DNA from: Lepidodermella squamata | Lineage: Eukaryota; Gastrotricha | Reading direction: 5' to 3' | Assembly (NCBI GenBank): GCA_047495785.1 | Contig: JBLDXI010000010.1 | Span: forward strand, 434,001 to 498,000 | Length of the DNA: 64,000 nt | In this document: one piece after another, positions 26,101 to 36,246 of the stretch | How positions within the stretch are numbered: position 1 is the stretch's first letter | Layout: every line of letters starts with the position of its first letter | The notes under the pieces: generated by a model | What the model was told of the DNA's origin: nothing | What the model saw: the letters and a program-made list of their open reading frames with translations, nothing else | Databases searched by the model: none | Program-made: the position numbers and the translations under genes

Positions 26101-28923
26101 CTGGAACGTGCGGGTTCAGGTCGAAATGGGCGAAGGGTGAATCTTCGCGGGAAAATGTGTTCAGCCGGCGGATTGACCAGTCAACATATTCGATTGAGCT
26201 GAGATGGATCTCTCCATTTGAAGTTCGGGTCGCTATGATCGGATCTAAAAAATCAAATATATTAACATTTGGTAATTTTCTAACATTTTCATGCAGCTTA
26301 TTTTGCGTTACGACTCAAATTCCGAAGGGAATAAAAAACAGCGCAAATTTGAGCAACTCATCGTCTATTTCAGGTTAATTTTGACTTCAAAATACTGGCA
26401 CATAATACTGATGACAGTGATACCGAGTCTGGATTTGAGCATGACTATTGTGATGAAAATCCGGCTTCGAAAACGCCAGACCCACACCAGTAAAAAGAGC
26501 TCAACTACTACTACAGTACGGTTTCACAATTTTGATAATTTTCGGTAATCGATAAGTAAGGCCTCATCCACAGGCGTTGAGCAACTGTTCAGTCAATTGA
26601 AGACCGTTGTTTACCCAGGTGAAAATAACACTTCCGTTGAACTGGCAGAAAGCTTGATGGACCTTCGCCTTAACTGGCTCCAAACCTCCCCTTGACCACT
26701 GTAAAGACAAGCGCCACCACAGTTACGTCTCGCGCGTCGACACTGGCCACCCCGACAAAAATCAAGGACCTTATTGAACAGCAGGATCCGAAGGAACCGT
26801 AGACTGGAGATTTAGCATGGTTCGTAGATTGAGTCACCAGCCGAGACGGGTCTAACAACGATGGCTAATACAACATCGGCTTTAATGATAGGTTTCAACC
26901 TGAGGCCCGGAATTTGCTTCAAATGGCTGCAATTCTTCGCGAACATTGGGCGAAAAAGGGCAGGGCAGGTTGGCAATTTACGGCCACGGCGTGGTCAGCA
27001 GGCGATGCTAAGCCAAACGCGGCTCGACGGCGAACTATTCAACCAGGTTCAACAAACCTCGTACGTGCGCAACTACAGGGCGGAATTTTACAATAAATCG
27101 CCTCGGCTTTAGAGCGACCCTAGCTCCAACGAATCAAGCATCAAGTCCCCCACGAAGCAGTCTTGTCATTTCATTTAAACTGTTCATTTAAACTTTTCCT
27201 AGGCATCGCCTGAAAACTTCTACCAGCTGTTTACCATCAATTCTATGGTCCGCGATGTCTTTGTCAGTGGCGTCTACATGACGATGACACGTAAAACTGA
27301 AAAACTTCATTTGAATATCTTTGAACGTCTCGATAAGCTCATCCATTTCAAGAGTTAAGTTGCCACTTCTGATTTCGAAACCGATCATCTCCCCTTTCTC
27401 AGGCGTTACTTCACAAAGCTAATGTTAGTTAGGGCCATTCCAGCTAAGGCTAATGCTGATTCTGCGAAGAAAAGTGGGGTTTTTCGTGACGTCATCATAC
27501 TTCGATCACCTCTGTTATTGGAATGTATGACTGTTCATCTCTTTCTCATGAGGATATGGAGTCTATTGCTCGGGTGGAAACATCTCCCGATGGCACTATC
27601 TGTCAGCATTATTCGTATCTATTCAGAGATTATTTCAAGCAGGTGCAGCGAACTTGTCTGTGACGCTTTCAAGCTTCATCCTCGGCGATCGCAAAGCATG
27701 TACTTGCATGTACGAAAAGCCTCGGCAAAAATAATAATATTTGCATTCTTTTTCAACCTAAATTCGATCAAAACCCAACCAAATTTGCCGATGATTTGAA
27801 GTTACTTCTTATAATTCGGCTTCATGTCAAATAATGCACTGCCAAAGTTTAAAAAAATGTTCGATCAATTCACCCTTTGTGTAAAAATAAGCAGCCAACA
27901 TAATGTTACCTGATGATACGAATGAGCGAGCTGCGAGCTGTTTGATTGTCTTCTCGAATCGACGTGAAGTACAAAGCACGCGCGGTTTCATGACAAAATG
28001 ATGATCAAATGAGCAGCTAAATATTGCTACAAAAAAGCGACAATTATCAACGGCTGAAATTCAAAAGTTATGAAACTCACTGAACTGATCGAAATCAGTG
28101 CCAGACATTGTTAGAATGAGTTGAGACTTATCGCCCTCCGTAGATCTCGGATCGACAAAAACTTGCAAATTGCCACCGTAAGACATAGGATCAACAGGCT
28201 GTAAAGGAAGAAATTGAAAAAACCATCTTAAAATATTCTTACACGACTTACAGAGAAATATGGAAGTTTTTCGAACAATTCAAAACTTCGCTCAGAAAAT
28301 AGCTCGTCATATCTTACTTTGGCACTTCTGGCACTTTTCGCACTTTTGGCATTGTAAGATGCAGTCCATTCATCCAACCTCGCAACGCGTTGACTCACAG
28401 GAATAGTTTCGTCCTCAATAAAATCCAATGTACTCCTCATCGCCTCAGACATTTTCGTGGCTAACACCCGACCGCTAGAGAATAAATCTTTTCGCATACC
28501 GAGACTTAACCATAATTTGTCGAGTTGATCCCATTCTTCCGCAAAATCGTTGAAAATTCCTTTTTTATTGCTAGAAAAATAAGCAGCCCGCCGATTTCCA
28601 GTTAGAGAAAACGACGGAAAAACAACAGGCATCGTCGGCGTGATGGCGAACAGCGGCGCGGATGCGTTCAAATTGCGGGTAAATTGTATTTGAGGCGGCG
28701 TTTCCTCCGACAGCCAGGGCACCAATGTCAACGGGTCATCGGAAGCGGTTTCATCTAAACCGATTTGGCTGCTTCGAAAGCTCTGATTTTCGTCGTATTT
28801 CAAACTGTCATTTTGCCGGCTCAGCTGCAGACGACCGCCATCGCACGGCGGCACTGCGTCTCCGAACGAACCCCAAGAGTCGTAGATGGCATTTAGTTTA
28901 GGAAGTTCTCTCACGGCTTTCAT
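17160..28923 (-). CDS. TAF1C: TAF1C-like subunit of the RNA polymerase I selectivity factor (SL1/TIF-IB)
   Basis: TAF1C and yeast Rrn6 are subunits of the promoter-selectivity factor that recruits RNA polymerase I to rDNA in the nucleolus. Five exons (28923-28252, 28198-28081, 26244-25483, 21550-20884, 17775-17160) join in frame to 944 residues; human TAF1C is about 870. Family-like blocks in order are NPHVPGEFVASNRNGEI (beta-propeller strand), GGHPRQFVST, SSHWHILVIDQRMPR, DWLIVGGSQ and GLALFSQ...GHLFYQ. Exons 4 and 5 join to create two CxxC pairs (CVYC in the exon 4 part, CSSC across the junction), a possible zinc ribbon. The C-terminus is acidic. Introns 2-4 are 1.8, 3.9 and 3.1 kb and full of antisense-oriented transposon remnants, while intron 1 is 53 bp. 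Exon 4 could instead begin at 21706, also in frame. The start is 71 bp after the TAF1B stop. Confidence 0.82.
18640..19470 (+). pseudogene. Decayed pogo/Tigger-like transposase in TAF1C intron 4
   Basis: In the three plus-strand frames combined there is a pipsqueak-type helix-turn-helix (ATGIPRSTLQR, about 18868-18900), then a CENP-B-type DNA-binding block (DFGFPLDQKDIRFIAKGYL and PGLDWYYAFLSRH, about 18981-19125), then a DDE-domain start with NITDDPGKK (about 19235). Order and spacing match pogo-family elements found in many animals. Frameshifts near 18960 and 19150 and a stop near 19306 break it, and the rest of the catalytic domain is absent. It is antisense to the host gene. Confidence 0.75.
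19850..20570 (+). pseudogene. Decayed hAT/ZMYM-type transposase fragment (C-terminal part)
   Basis: Plus-strand frames read FLLGLIIRYEILNLTNEVSK, then AVEKLFLDDLAI and PRKRHLRL, and after a stop LDMAVEQLEERFEQIKEFE and SHCLDLHNA. These are characteristic of the C-terminal half of hAT-derived transposases with a ZMYM/DUF4371-type layout. Several stops and frame changes show that it is dead. It sits in the same TAF1C intron as the pogo remnant and is also antisense to the gene. Confidence 0.65.
22030..22983 (+). other. Unrecognised plus-strand ORFs in TAF1C intron 3
   Basis: Two overlapping plus-strand frames, 22030-22599 and 22352-22984, are longer and less AT-biased than chance frames nearby. 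The first is Ser/Pro/Arg-rich (VALSPSPSPQRRFVNTRWG). The second contains DVIFHLIRSMSQSVELHQIQ and a Ser/Ala-rich linker followed by VVAETVNESLLKLLAQALSQ, which looks alpha-helical. A shift from one frame to the other near 22430 would join them, either by a splice or by a frameshift. No domain is recognised. A mobile-element accessory protein is plausible given the neighbours; a host exon is unlikely because the strand is opposite. Confidence 0.3.
24317..25250 (+). pseudogene. hAT/ZMYM-type transposase fragment (N-terminal part) in TAF1C intron 3
   Basis: A long plus-strand frame (ATG at 24398, MKRRADSRSNKLKK) reads FQQNWLND near the start, a CxxxC-like cluster, then SIREFILLIGEHIQDKIIEE and KPFGLLTDESSDI. 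The last two are hallmark blocks of hAT-derived transposases with a DUF4371-type domain. The catalytic middle is missing. A second copy of the REFILLI block lies just upstream (24373-24396), and the word TTTTGGGCGTTACAC occurs at about 24341, 25287 and 25308, so the insertion is rearranged. Confidence 0.65.
26370..26700 (+). pseudogene. Possible hAT C-terminal dimerisation fragment in TAF1C intron 2
   Basis: Near 26580 the plus strand reads VEQLFSQLKTVV, resembling the C-terminal dimerisation region of hAT transposases, where a xxERxFSxLK-type block is typical. The surrounding frames are interrupted. This is a weak call based on one short block plus the presence of related fragments in neighbouring introns. 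Confidence 0.3.
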
Positions 28924-28994
28924 TTAAAATATATCTAAAAAAAGCCACGCGAAAAAATAGAATAAAATATAAAACTTATTATTGATACAAAAAT

Positions 28995-31900
28995 CTACAA
29001 GTTTTTATCCAAATGCTTATCTCTCATTGCGCTGTATTTTAGATACTGGCTTGGCTCACCAGTTGCATAGGCCTCAACCATACAAACAATTCTATGCACG
29101 TGAGTTGTCGACATTTTAACGCCTGGCAATGACGCCTGGCAAAGCGCAGAAATAGTTCGGTAGTAGACCGGTGATATATCCAGGTAGCTTGATATCGGGA
29201 TGTGGCTAGGAAACGGCGTTACAGACAGATCGCTCGATGACACAGTTTCTTTAATTTCATCGATAATTTCGCTGAGTTTTTTGCCGGTTCCATCGGCTTT
29301 GAATCTGCGATGAGTTTCGCCACTTAACGACACAGCTTTGGCAAATTTTTCGTAGTTTTCCACGCCGAAATGAGCCGTTGTAGAAGATTGGATTTCATTC
29401 AGTCGATCTGAGTAAAAATAATGAAATTAATTAATACATAGTTTGAAAAAACCGAGCGAGAACCTGAACTAAGTAACGATTTTTTTAAGGGATGATGTGC
29501 CAGTTGTTCATCATTATTTTTTTTTGGGAAATTTTACAACAAGGGTCGACAACTACTGAGAACTCTATGCAACAGAGTTTCCAAAATTACCCATTAAGTG
29601 TCCAAATTTATCGGAAAATGCTTTCGATCACAAAAATCAGATAAAAATTGAAAAAAATTCGTGAATCATAATTCTGATATCGGAAAAATCACTGATTTGT
29701 AAAATCAATGCTTTGTAAAATCAATGCTTGGAATCGATACCGCCTCTGCAGGCTGAAATATAACTCAGAAACTGACCGCTTATAGTGCAAAATAATCGTA
29801 ATATGAACATCTATCATTTAGGCATGATAACTAAAAAATTGAGGATCCAGAGAAAATTATGAAACTCGAAAAACATGTTCAAGTGTTATCAAGTGATGGA
29901 GTCTCAAATTTAGTGCTGAAACCCTGAAATCAGAGGAATTTATATTAATAAAAATACGCTAAATAAGAGCAGCAGCAGCTTTTTCGAAATAAATTATCCT
30001 GAAAATATTCAACAAAATTGAGAATTTTCCCAAAGACTTCCACCATGCATTTCAGCTTTTGGTAATAAAGTTAGAAACTACTAAAAAATGTCCCATAATC
30101 AAACAAAAACAAGGCCATCGCGAATTTTGTCTCGCGTCACCTGATTTAGGTTGTTAGGAACAATGAAAAATTGTTTTAAAAATTGATTGAGACAGATTAA
30201 GGCTAAATTTAGCGCCAGGATTCCATTCAAGACACGTCACAATCATTTCCTTACCGGTAATTGCGAAAAGTTCCGAATTGTCATGATGTTTCTTAGGTTT
30301 CTGCGACGGATGAAGCTGATCATTCAGAGTCGACTCAATGTCCCGTAGGTAATTATCCAACTCTTTTGCCGCCTTCAAGAAACTGACGTTCTTATCTACC
30401 ATAAACACATCAGTTATTCGATCTCCCAAAATTTCATTGTCCTTCTCAATAAATGACAGCAAGTTCTGCTGCGTTTTCAGCAAATCAACGTAACGTTCAA
30501 GCGACGAAAGCCATTCAGAAAATGAGAAGAACTTTGGTTCACGCTCGTCCGGGATCAAAGTTTCCAACTTTTTGTGGATAGCCGTTGTCTTTTTAAGGCA
30601 GCTCGAATCAAAAACTCCGAGTACGCTTTTCAAAGCCACCAGGATAAACGCGATCGCCCATGAATCCAAGTCAATGGCAAAAGGGAACATAGTCGATCTA
30701 ACGTCTGTTTTGCAAATCGGTACTTTTTTGATGAACGACATGACGTAATTGAAGAAGTCTCTAGGCAGATAGAGCCGTTCAATCGTTGAAATCACGACCA
30801 GCTGAAAAGGCGGTAGTGGAAGCTCGTCAATCTCCAAATAGTCAAGAAACAACGCTATTTGAAAAACGAGAACTTTCAGCGAGACGCAATCGTTTTTTAG
30901 CAAGTGCAAATCGTTACGCGAAAAGATTTTGAATTCACGCGGTAGGCATTTTCGCAGATCATAATGAGCTATTTTACCCGTAACAGCCCAACTTAAAACC
31001 AAGCCGGGTGTGACGTTATGACCGGAACTAACCAGGGCTAGGTATAGGACAACCAACGTTTTCAACGGAGAAATGATGAAAATACTTTTCAGCCTATTAG
31101 ATGTATTTCCATCTAGCAGATTTTTTGCCTCTTTGCGACGATCTTTAGGTATAATACAGGCTTTTCGATTCTGCATGCGATGTTTCTCCATTACTTTGAT
31201 CGTATCTCGCATGGTCGTCGCTAAACAACCCGCTAATAGCTCTCTTATATTCAAATCTTCCAGCTCGAGCTCTTCCTCCAAGTCTTTGGTCAATGTTAAA
31301 ACGTGAACCTTTGAGGGTATAGCGCCGCATTTGGTTACTTTCAATTTTCTAGCGTTCAATTCTGCGCCGGCATCAGCCTTGTCTTCTCCATCAGATGCAT
31401 CCAAATCGTCTACAACTTTAATCCGGTAGTCATGAAAGCCGTGAAGGGAAGATTTATGCGAAAGGAGAATCTGTCCCAACAGATAGGGGTTGTCCAACGT
31501 TGGTGGAACAATGTCTCGGTATCTTGGCTTTGTTTTAAAGTAAGCCGAATCTAATTTGAACAGCTCCTCGGTGAAAGCGAGACCCAATTTAGCAAGATAG
31601 GCTGACCAATAACGAAAGGCAAATTCCTATAGTTAATATATTCAAATTAATTTTGAAATTTTCAAGTCGGCTCGACCAACTTTCACTGATGGATCTGCTC
31701 CCAGTGAGATCGCGCTTTCGATTTGGCTTTTCAGCACAAACGATAAAGCTTCCGTTGAAGTATATGGTATTCCTCCATCACTGTACCTAGCAACCCGTTT
31801 GGACCGTTTGGTGGTTTGCTGGCCGTCTTTTTTCGCTTTATCGCCTTCGGCTCCTCCATCTTCCAAATCACCAGCCGAGGGCCCTTGAATCTCCTGGCCG

Positions 31901-32076
31901 ACGTAACTTTCCTTCAGAATAGTTTGGCTTTGCTAAATAATATCGAACAAAATTTTGAAAAAAAAAACAAGTGTCTCATTCTATTTTACTTTGAGCTGGC
32001 GATTGCAATCAACACAGTATGAAAAACCTTCGACTTCGTTGAATTCTTCGCAGCCACAAAAATCGCAAGTTGGCAT
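28995..32076 (-). CDS. TAF1B: TAF1B-like (RRN7 family) TFIIB-related factor of RNA polymerase I
   Basis: TAF1B/Rrn7 is the TFIIB-like subunit of the pol I selectivity factor. Exon 1 (32076-31990) encodes an N-terminal zinc ribbon: CDFC then YCVDC. Exon 2 is 31932-31681; its 54-bp intron uses the unusual donor GTTGGT, and the join gives LGADPSVKEFAFRYWSAYL, matching the first cyclin-like repeat of the family. Exon 3 (from 31626) carries ISPLKTLVVLYLAL and an FFSFSEWLSS block, also family-like. If exon 3 runs to its stop at 30154 the protein has 603 residues. A further exon at 29407-28995 fits in frame if a GTTCCT donor at 30161 is used (738 residues) and has a helical C-terminal look. The last exon is less certain than the rest. 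An acceptor-like TTTTTTAG ends 8 bp before the ATG. Confidence 0.75.
29560..29690. repeat. Dispersed repeat, copy c
   Basis: Inside the presumed last TAF1B intron (29408-30161, otherwise featureless AT-rich DNA). It shares TCCAAAATTACCC, CGATCACAAAAATCAGATA and AAAATTGAAAAA-like words with copies a and b near the UGT genes. More diverged than those two are from each other. Confidence 0.45.
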
Positions 32077-32311
32077 TTGAAAAATCTAAAAAATTGAAAT
32101 TCGGCGTTTTATGAGATAAAGACGATTACTGTTTACTTTATGAGTTCGCCTCTAAATCTTTTACAAACAATACGAAATAACGCAAAACTAAGACAATTTG
32201 AGCAATGAGCGGAAAAAGGTATAACGAAGTATAAAAATTGAGTTGCATCGAGCACTAGAGAAATTTGTCACCGGTTTGATCAATTATTTCGAGAGACAAC
32301 AAAGTCGACGG

Positions 32312-34084
32312 CTAGCGCCGCCACGAACTTGCGCGCTGGTCTTTCCACGCCATCTTTTCCTGCTCACTCCACTCGTGTTCGAGAAGGTAATCACTAGCCA
32401 GCTTGAAAGTTTGATCCCGCATAATATCTCGGGATAACGGAGCATGGTTTTTCCAAATATCTTCGACGACGCCGGCTTCTTTCCTCGGCGGATCTTCCAC
32501 CCTGAATTTTTCGAAACGATACCCGCCGTTACATCGAACGCGTTCTTTCCGTTGCGAGCGAGGAGATAGTGAAAGGTCGATAGTTGCGACGGGAATTGAA
32601 ATTCGAGGGGCGGCGATGAGACAGAATCGCGTGAAATTTTTATTCAGCTCAAACTCAGGGGCGTTTGTTCCTTCATACACAGGTTTCGCTCGCCGTTGAT
32701 ACGGGTGATAGCGGTCTTCGTAGAATTCGCGACGACCCCTAGGAGATCTTGACCGATTACGCGTAGATGGTCTTTCAATCGGCGAGACTGAGCGCCTCCT
32801 ACTGGTGCGCCCGCCCATAGTTGATCGCGATCGGTCTCCGCTTGTTGATCTTCGCCTCGATCTATCAGTCGAAGATTCAATGGAAGCAATTCTAGCCCCA
32901 CCAAGCCCCGAGTCACGAGACCGAGAATCTTGACGCCTGATTGGAGATCTGGATAATGACCTTCGTCGCTTCGGACTGGGTTCCCGAGCTTTGACTGATA
33001 AGCTCGTTCTAGCTCTTTTCTCCGGACTTACATGAACCAAGTCCGTGTCCTCTTCGCCTGCTGGGACCTTTGGAAGGGGAATATCTCCTGAATCTGGCCG
33101 CGTTTCTTCATCGAGCGGTTCGCGAGTCGTCAAGGCCCAATCCAATAATTCATCTTCAAATTCCAACTTTTCTACGACAGACTGCAAATTCCGACCAGTC
33201 GGCAGAGGAGTAGGTGCTGATTCGTGAGAAATTATTATGGATAACGCTGAGTCAATGCCAGAGTCAATTGTTCTTGAAGGTAATTTACGATTTCGAAAAT
33301 GAGGAAATTGATCATCCAAGTCGATGAGATAAGGTATTGAATCGTTCGGGTCGTCGTAAAGCGACTCGACGTGGCTATTAAGTACGTCCGATATTTCATT
33401 AGCAAAATAATCGACATGCAACAATGCGCTAGGTGACCAGTCATCTTTATTTGTTAACAAGAAGCACAGCTCACGAATTGAACCGGTTGATAAGCGCTTC
33501 GGTAGTTTGATTGATTGACTAGCTATGGTATTCCCAAATCGGAGAAACGTCTTCAAAATACGACTATTAGAGGAAAACGAGGAGGGCGAGATGTTTTCGT
33601 AAAGCTCCAAGCATAAGCCACTCCACAAGGAGCGCCTGATATTTGAAAAACACTCTCTTTGTTTGATGTCAAGGGGCGGAAGGCGGTCATAAAAAGCAGC
33701 CAAGTCATTAAAAATAATAGTTAAGCAGCTTTTCCATGCTTTTTCAACGCTACGGAACCCATCATTGAACAAAGTCCGCGCTGAATTTGCAACCTGACAT
33801 CCCTTGGCAACAGCAATGTGTAGTTGAGCCGCTGGCGTATTAATTTCAGCGAGTAGTGCGTGGTGAAGTAATAGAGCACATTTCAAGCGACCGAATATAT
33901 GTTCGTGTAGCCACCTAAATGCAGAGATGTCCTCGGGATCCAGAGCTCCGTCAGGTGAAATCTCATCATCGGCAGGCGCTTCGCGGAACAACCTCGCGAC
34001 CTCCTCGTCATCAAGATCGTCTTTCTCAGGTTGTAATGAAGTAATGTCTGAGTCGGCAAGGCGACTAACAGGAGAATGAGCCAT
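32312..34084 (-). CDS. Unrecognised protein with central Arg/Ser-rich domain
   Basis: Single-exon frame of 590 residues from the ATG at 34084 (MAHSPVSRLADSD). About the first 270 residues look helical and folded (LHEHIFGRLKCALLLHHALL, then RRSLWSGLCLELYENI). Residues about 370-470 are Arg/Ser-rich with many SP, RS and RRRS steps. The last about 100 residues are again conserved-looking (NFTRFCLIAAPRIS, DIMRDQTFKLASDYLLEHEW). No RNA-recognition motif was found. RS content suggests a nuclear, RNA-processing or chromatin-linked role, but this is inference from composition only. It lies 236 bp upstream of TAF1B on the same strand. Confidence 0.7.
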   Translation of the reverse strand: MAHSPVSRLADSDITSLQPEKDDLDDEEVARLFREAPADDEISPDGALDPEDISAFRWLHEHIFGRLKCALLLHHALLAEINTPAAQLHIAVAKGCQVANSARTLFNDGFRSVEKAWKSCLTIIFNDLAAFYDRLPPLDIKQRECFSNIRRSLWSGLCLELYENISPSSFSSNSRILKTFLRFGNTIASQSIKLPKRLSTGSIRELCFLLTNKDDWSPSALLHVDYFANEISDVLNSHVESLYDDPNDSIPYLIDLDDQFPHFRNRKLPSRTIDSGIDSALSIIISHESAPTPLPTGRNLQSVVEKLEFEDELLDWALTTREPLDEETRPDSGDIPLPKVPAGEEDTDLVHVSPEKRARTSLSVKAREPSPKRRRSLSRSPIRRQDSRSRDSGLGGARIASIESSTDRSRRRSTSGDRSRSTMGGRTSRRRSVSPIERPSTRNRSRSPRGRREFYEDRYHPYQRRAKPVYEGTNAPEFELNKNFTRFCLIAAPRISIPVATIDLSLSPRSQRKERVRCNGGYRFEKFRVEDPPRKEAGVVEDIWKNHAPLSRDIMRDQTFKLASDYLLEHEWSEQEKMAWKDQRASSWRR

Positions 34085-35391
34085 AAACTTGAGCAAGCAA
34101 TTCAGAGAAATATGAAAGAAAGTAGCATGTATCAGACGGCAAAAATACAGAAAAATATCAAATTTTATCTAATAAAGAAAAGCATAGATTAGCATTAGGA
34201 CTGAAATCGAAATTAAGAGTCGACAGTAGGGTTAAAATAAGCCCAATAGATGCTTCAAAGGGAACAGTTGACAATACCCTGTCAAGAAACCGAGATTGCA
34301 ACTGCGCGCCTTCAGGTATGTGTAGGGGTCTTCACGGCGTCGGTTCTGCGCTGCACGATTGTCGCGGTCGACGCGCTGCACGTTTTTGGACCGGCAGAAT
34401 TGCGCGCCAATTACTATTTGTCAAGGTCAACAAATGCAAACTTTGGATATATGTTCAACAAATTAAAAATAACAACAAATAATTTGATATGTTTTTAAAA
34501 GACTAATTGGCGGGGAAGTTAGTTTTTGGCTTCGCGCATGATTGGCAGCCAAATAGCGTCAGTTCTGCATCGCGTCGTGTTTCAGTGGTGTATTGTTTGC
34601 GATGCGGGTAACGTAACTGCTGACGTGTCTCTGCAGTTCATGCCTACGTTGCATACTGCGATGTGCTGATAATTTCGACGCGATTTCTGATGGAAAGTTA
34701 TTCATGGCTCGCGACTGGGTCGAATGTCGAAACCCCGGACTAACCATGTTGTGCCCAACAGAGCACAGAGCGCTTGTTGAACAATGTTATGTGTATATAT
34801 TGCTGCTATTTTTAACTGTGGCAAATAACTGCTAATGTGGCCTTAGTTCGATTCAATTCCATTGCAATCAGGAATTGAGTATTGTTCAGTACTTATCTAC
34901 GTGCGACGTAAGTTGCGTAATGCCTACTTGCAGCTAGCGCCATCATTCCTCACCTACCACCTACTTGCTGATGGGCGTAATTTCTTTTACGTTTGGCAAG
35001 TTTTACACCGTACGTCTTCTTCAGCGACCACTTCTCAAATCCTTGCTAATGTCTGCATCTGGGAGAGTGACTTCAATGCGTCATTCTGATTTAAGTTTAT
35101 GAACCTTTGAGTTTTGTCACCGCATTCTCAAGATCCGACATGGTCATTTCGTATTTCGCACTAACTTTTGGGAATTTTCATCATTTGTCATTTTGGTGTG
35201 TGGCGTGTGGAAACCTCTACCGGCGACGACTGGGGCCCACCTACTACCTACCTGTTCCGGCTGAAGCGAGAGTCTTTTTAAATGATAAACACCACCGTTT
35301 TGCACCTGTCAATATCCTCATTCTTTGTTGAATATGAATTTTTCCTTTGATATAGACACTTAGTTTCTCTGTATTAGTCGCTTTCGCTAGA
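34085..35391. other. Divergent intergenic region
   Basis: Lies between the minus-strand RS-rich gene and the plus-strand cysteine-rich gene, so it should contain both promoters. No coding region is supported. Just before the plus-strand gene there are candidate acceptor sites (GTATTAG ending at 35377 and CGCTAG ending at 35390). No TATA box or operator could be assigned with confidence. Confidence 0.5.
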
Positions 35392-35893
35392 ATGCAATAC
35401 TCCGCCTTAGCCCTTGCTGTTGTATTGGCCATCTTCGTTTCTGTGGCAAGCTGCGAAGAAGAACCCGATGTTTCCCCCGAAAAAATAGAATACACGAAAG
35501 GAAGTCTCTGCAAATATTGTGATTACTGCAAGGTAAGCTTGTTTTTTTACAACCTCGGCTATTTAATGTCGACGCCTGTTTTTCTATAGTTCTGCAAACT
35601 CTGCGACGAACAATGCCCGTGCGAAACCGGCCCTGGCAAACCCGCCTGCAACATGTGCAAGTACTGCAAGTTTTGTTATCTCTGCTCACCCGTCTGTGAT
35701 ACCATCTGCAAGCCTGGCGGTTTCGTCGACCGTGTTACTGGCGCTGTCATTAAGTAAGTTGTTTAGAAAGCTGTTAGTTGGACTGAAATAAACGTTTTCT
35801 TCCAGTGCCTTGCCAAGCGTTAACTTCGGTGAAGTCGATAGCGATTTGGACAAACACAAAGATCACATCAACAAGAAGAAGACCGAGTTGTAA
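35392..35893 (+). CDS. Small cysteine-rich ER-luminal protein with KTEL tail
   Basis: Three exons (35392-35532, 35590-35753, 35806-35893) with introns of 57 and 52 bp code for 130 residues. Donors are GTAAGC and GTAAGT; acceptors are CTATAG and TTCCAG. It begins with a clear signal peptide (MQYSALALAVVLAIFVSVAS). The middle is packed with CxxC-type pairs: CKYCDYCKFCKLC, CPC, CNMCKYCKFCYLC. The C-terminal part is charged and ends KKKTEL, a KDEL-like retrieval signal. Together these predict a soluble protein of the ER or sarcoplasmic reticulum lumen, perhaps binding metal or holding disulphides. I do not recognise a named family. It is the only plus-strand gene between 17 and 61 kb. Confidence 0.85.
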
Positions 35894-36246
35894 ACAATAA
35901 CACGGATATCTTGTTAGCTATATTTCCCCTTTCGACCTTAGTGCCTCGCTCGACGTCTGCTGCAATCTAGCTTTATTCCTCCTCGCTTGCACGTATATTT
36001 CTCAACGCATTTACAATAGTTCATTATACCACCTTATAAATTATTATTTGTCAATTTATTATTCGTGATTCGGTTGTGTTACGATGTCTCGAGATGATCC
36101 GGATACTTTCATCGAATAATCTCTCTTCCATCGACTGGTTCTAAATGTCAACATTTTTTGTCATCGTTTGAGAAAAAACCGTTGAGAACGTGCCGTGAAA
36201 AAAATAAAAGACAGGCATTTTCTGAATTTCTCGTTTTATTGATAAA
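35894..36246. terminator. Convergent 3' ends of the cysteine-rich gene and KPTN
   Basis: The two genes converge here, leaving 353 bp. AT-rich words such as TTATAAATTATTATT (about 36034-36050) and, on the minus strand, TCAATAAAACGAG (about 36230-36243, directly after the KPTN stop) could serve for polyadenylation: AATAAA is present on the minus strand. No gene was seen. Confidence 0.45.
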
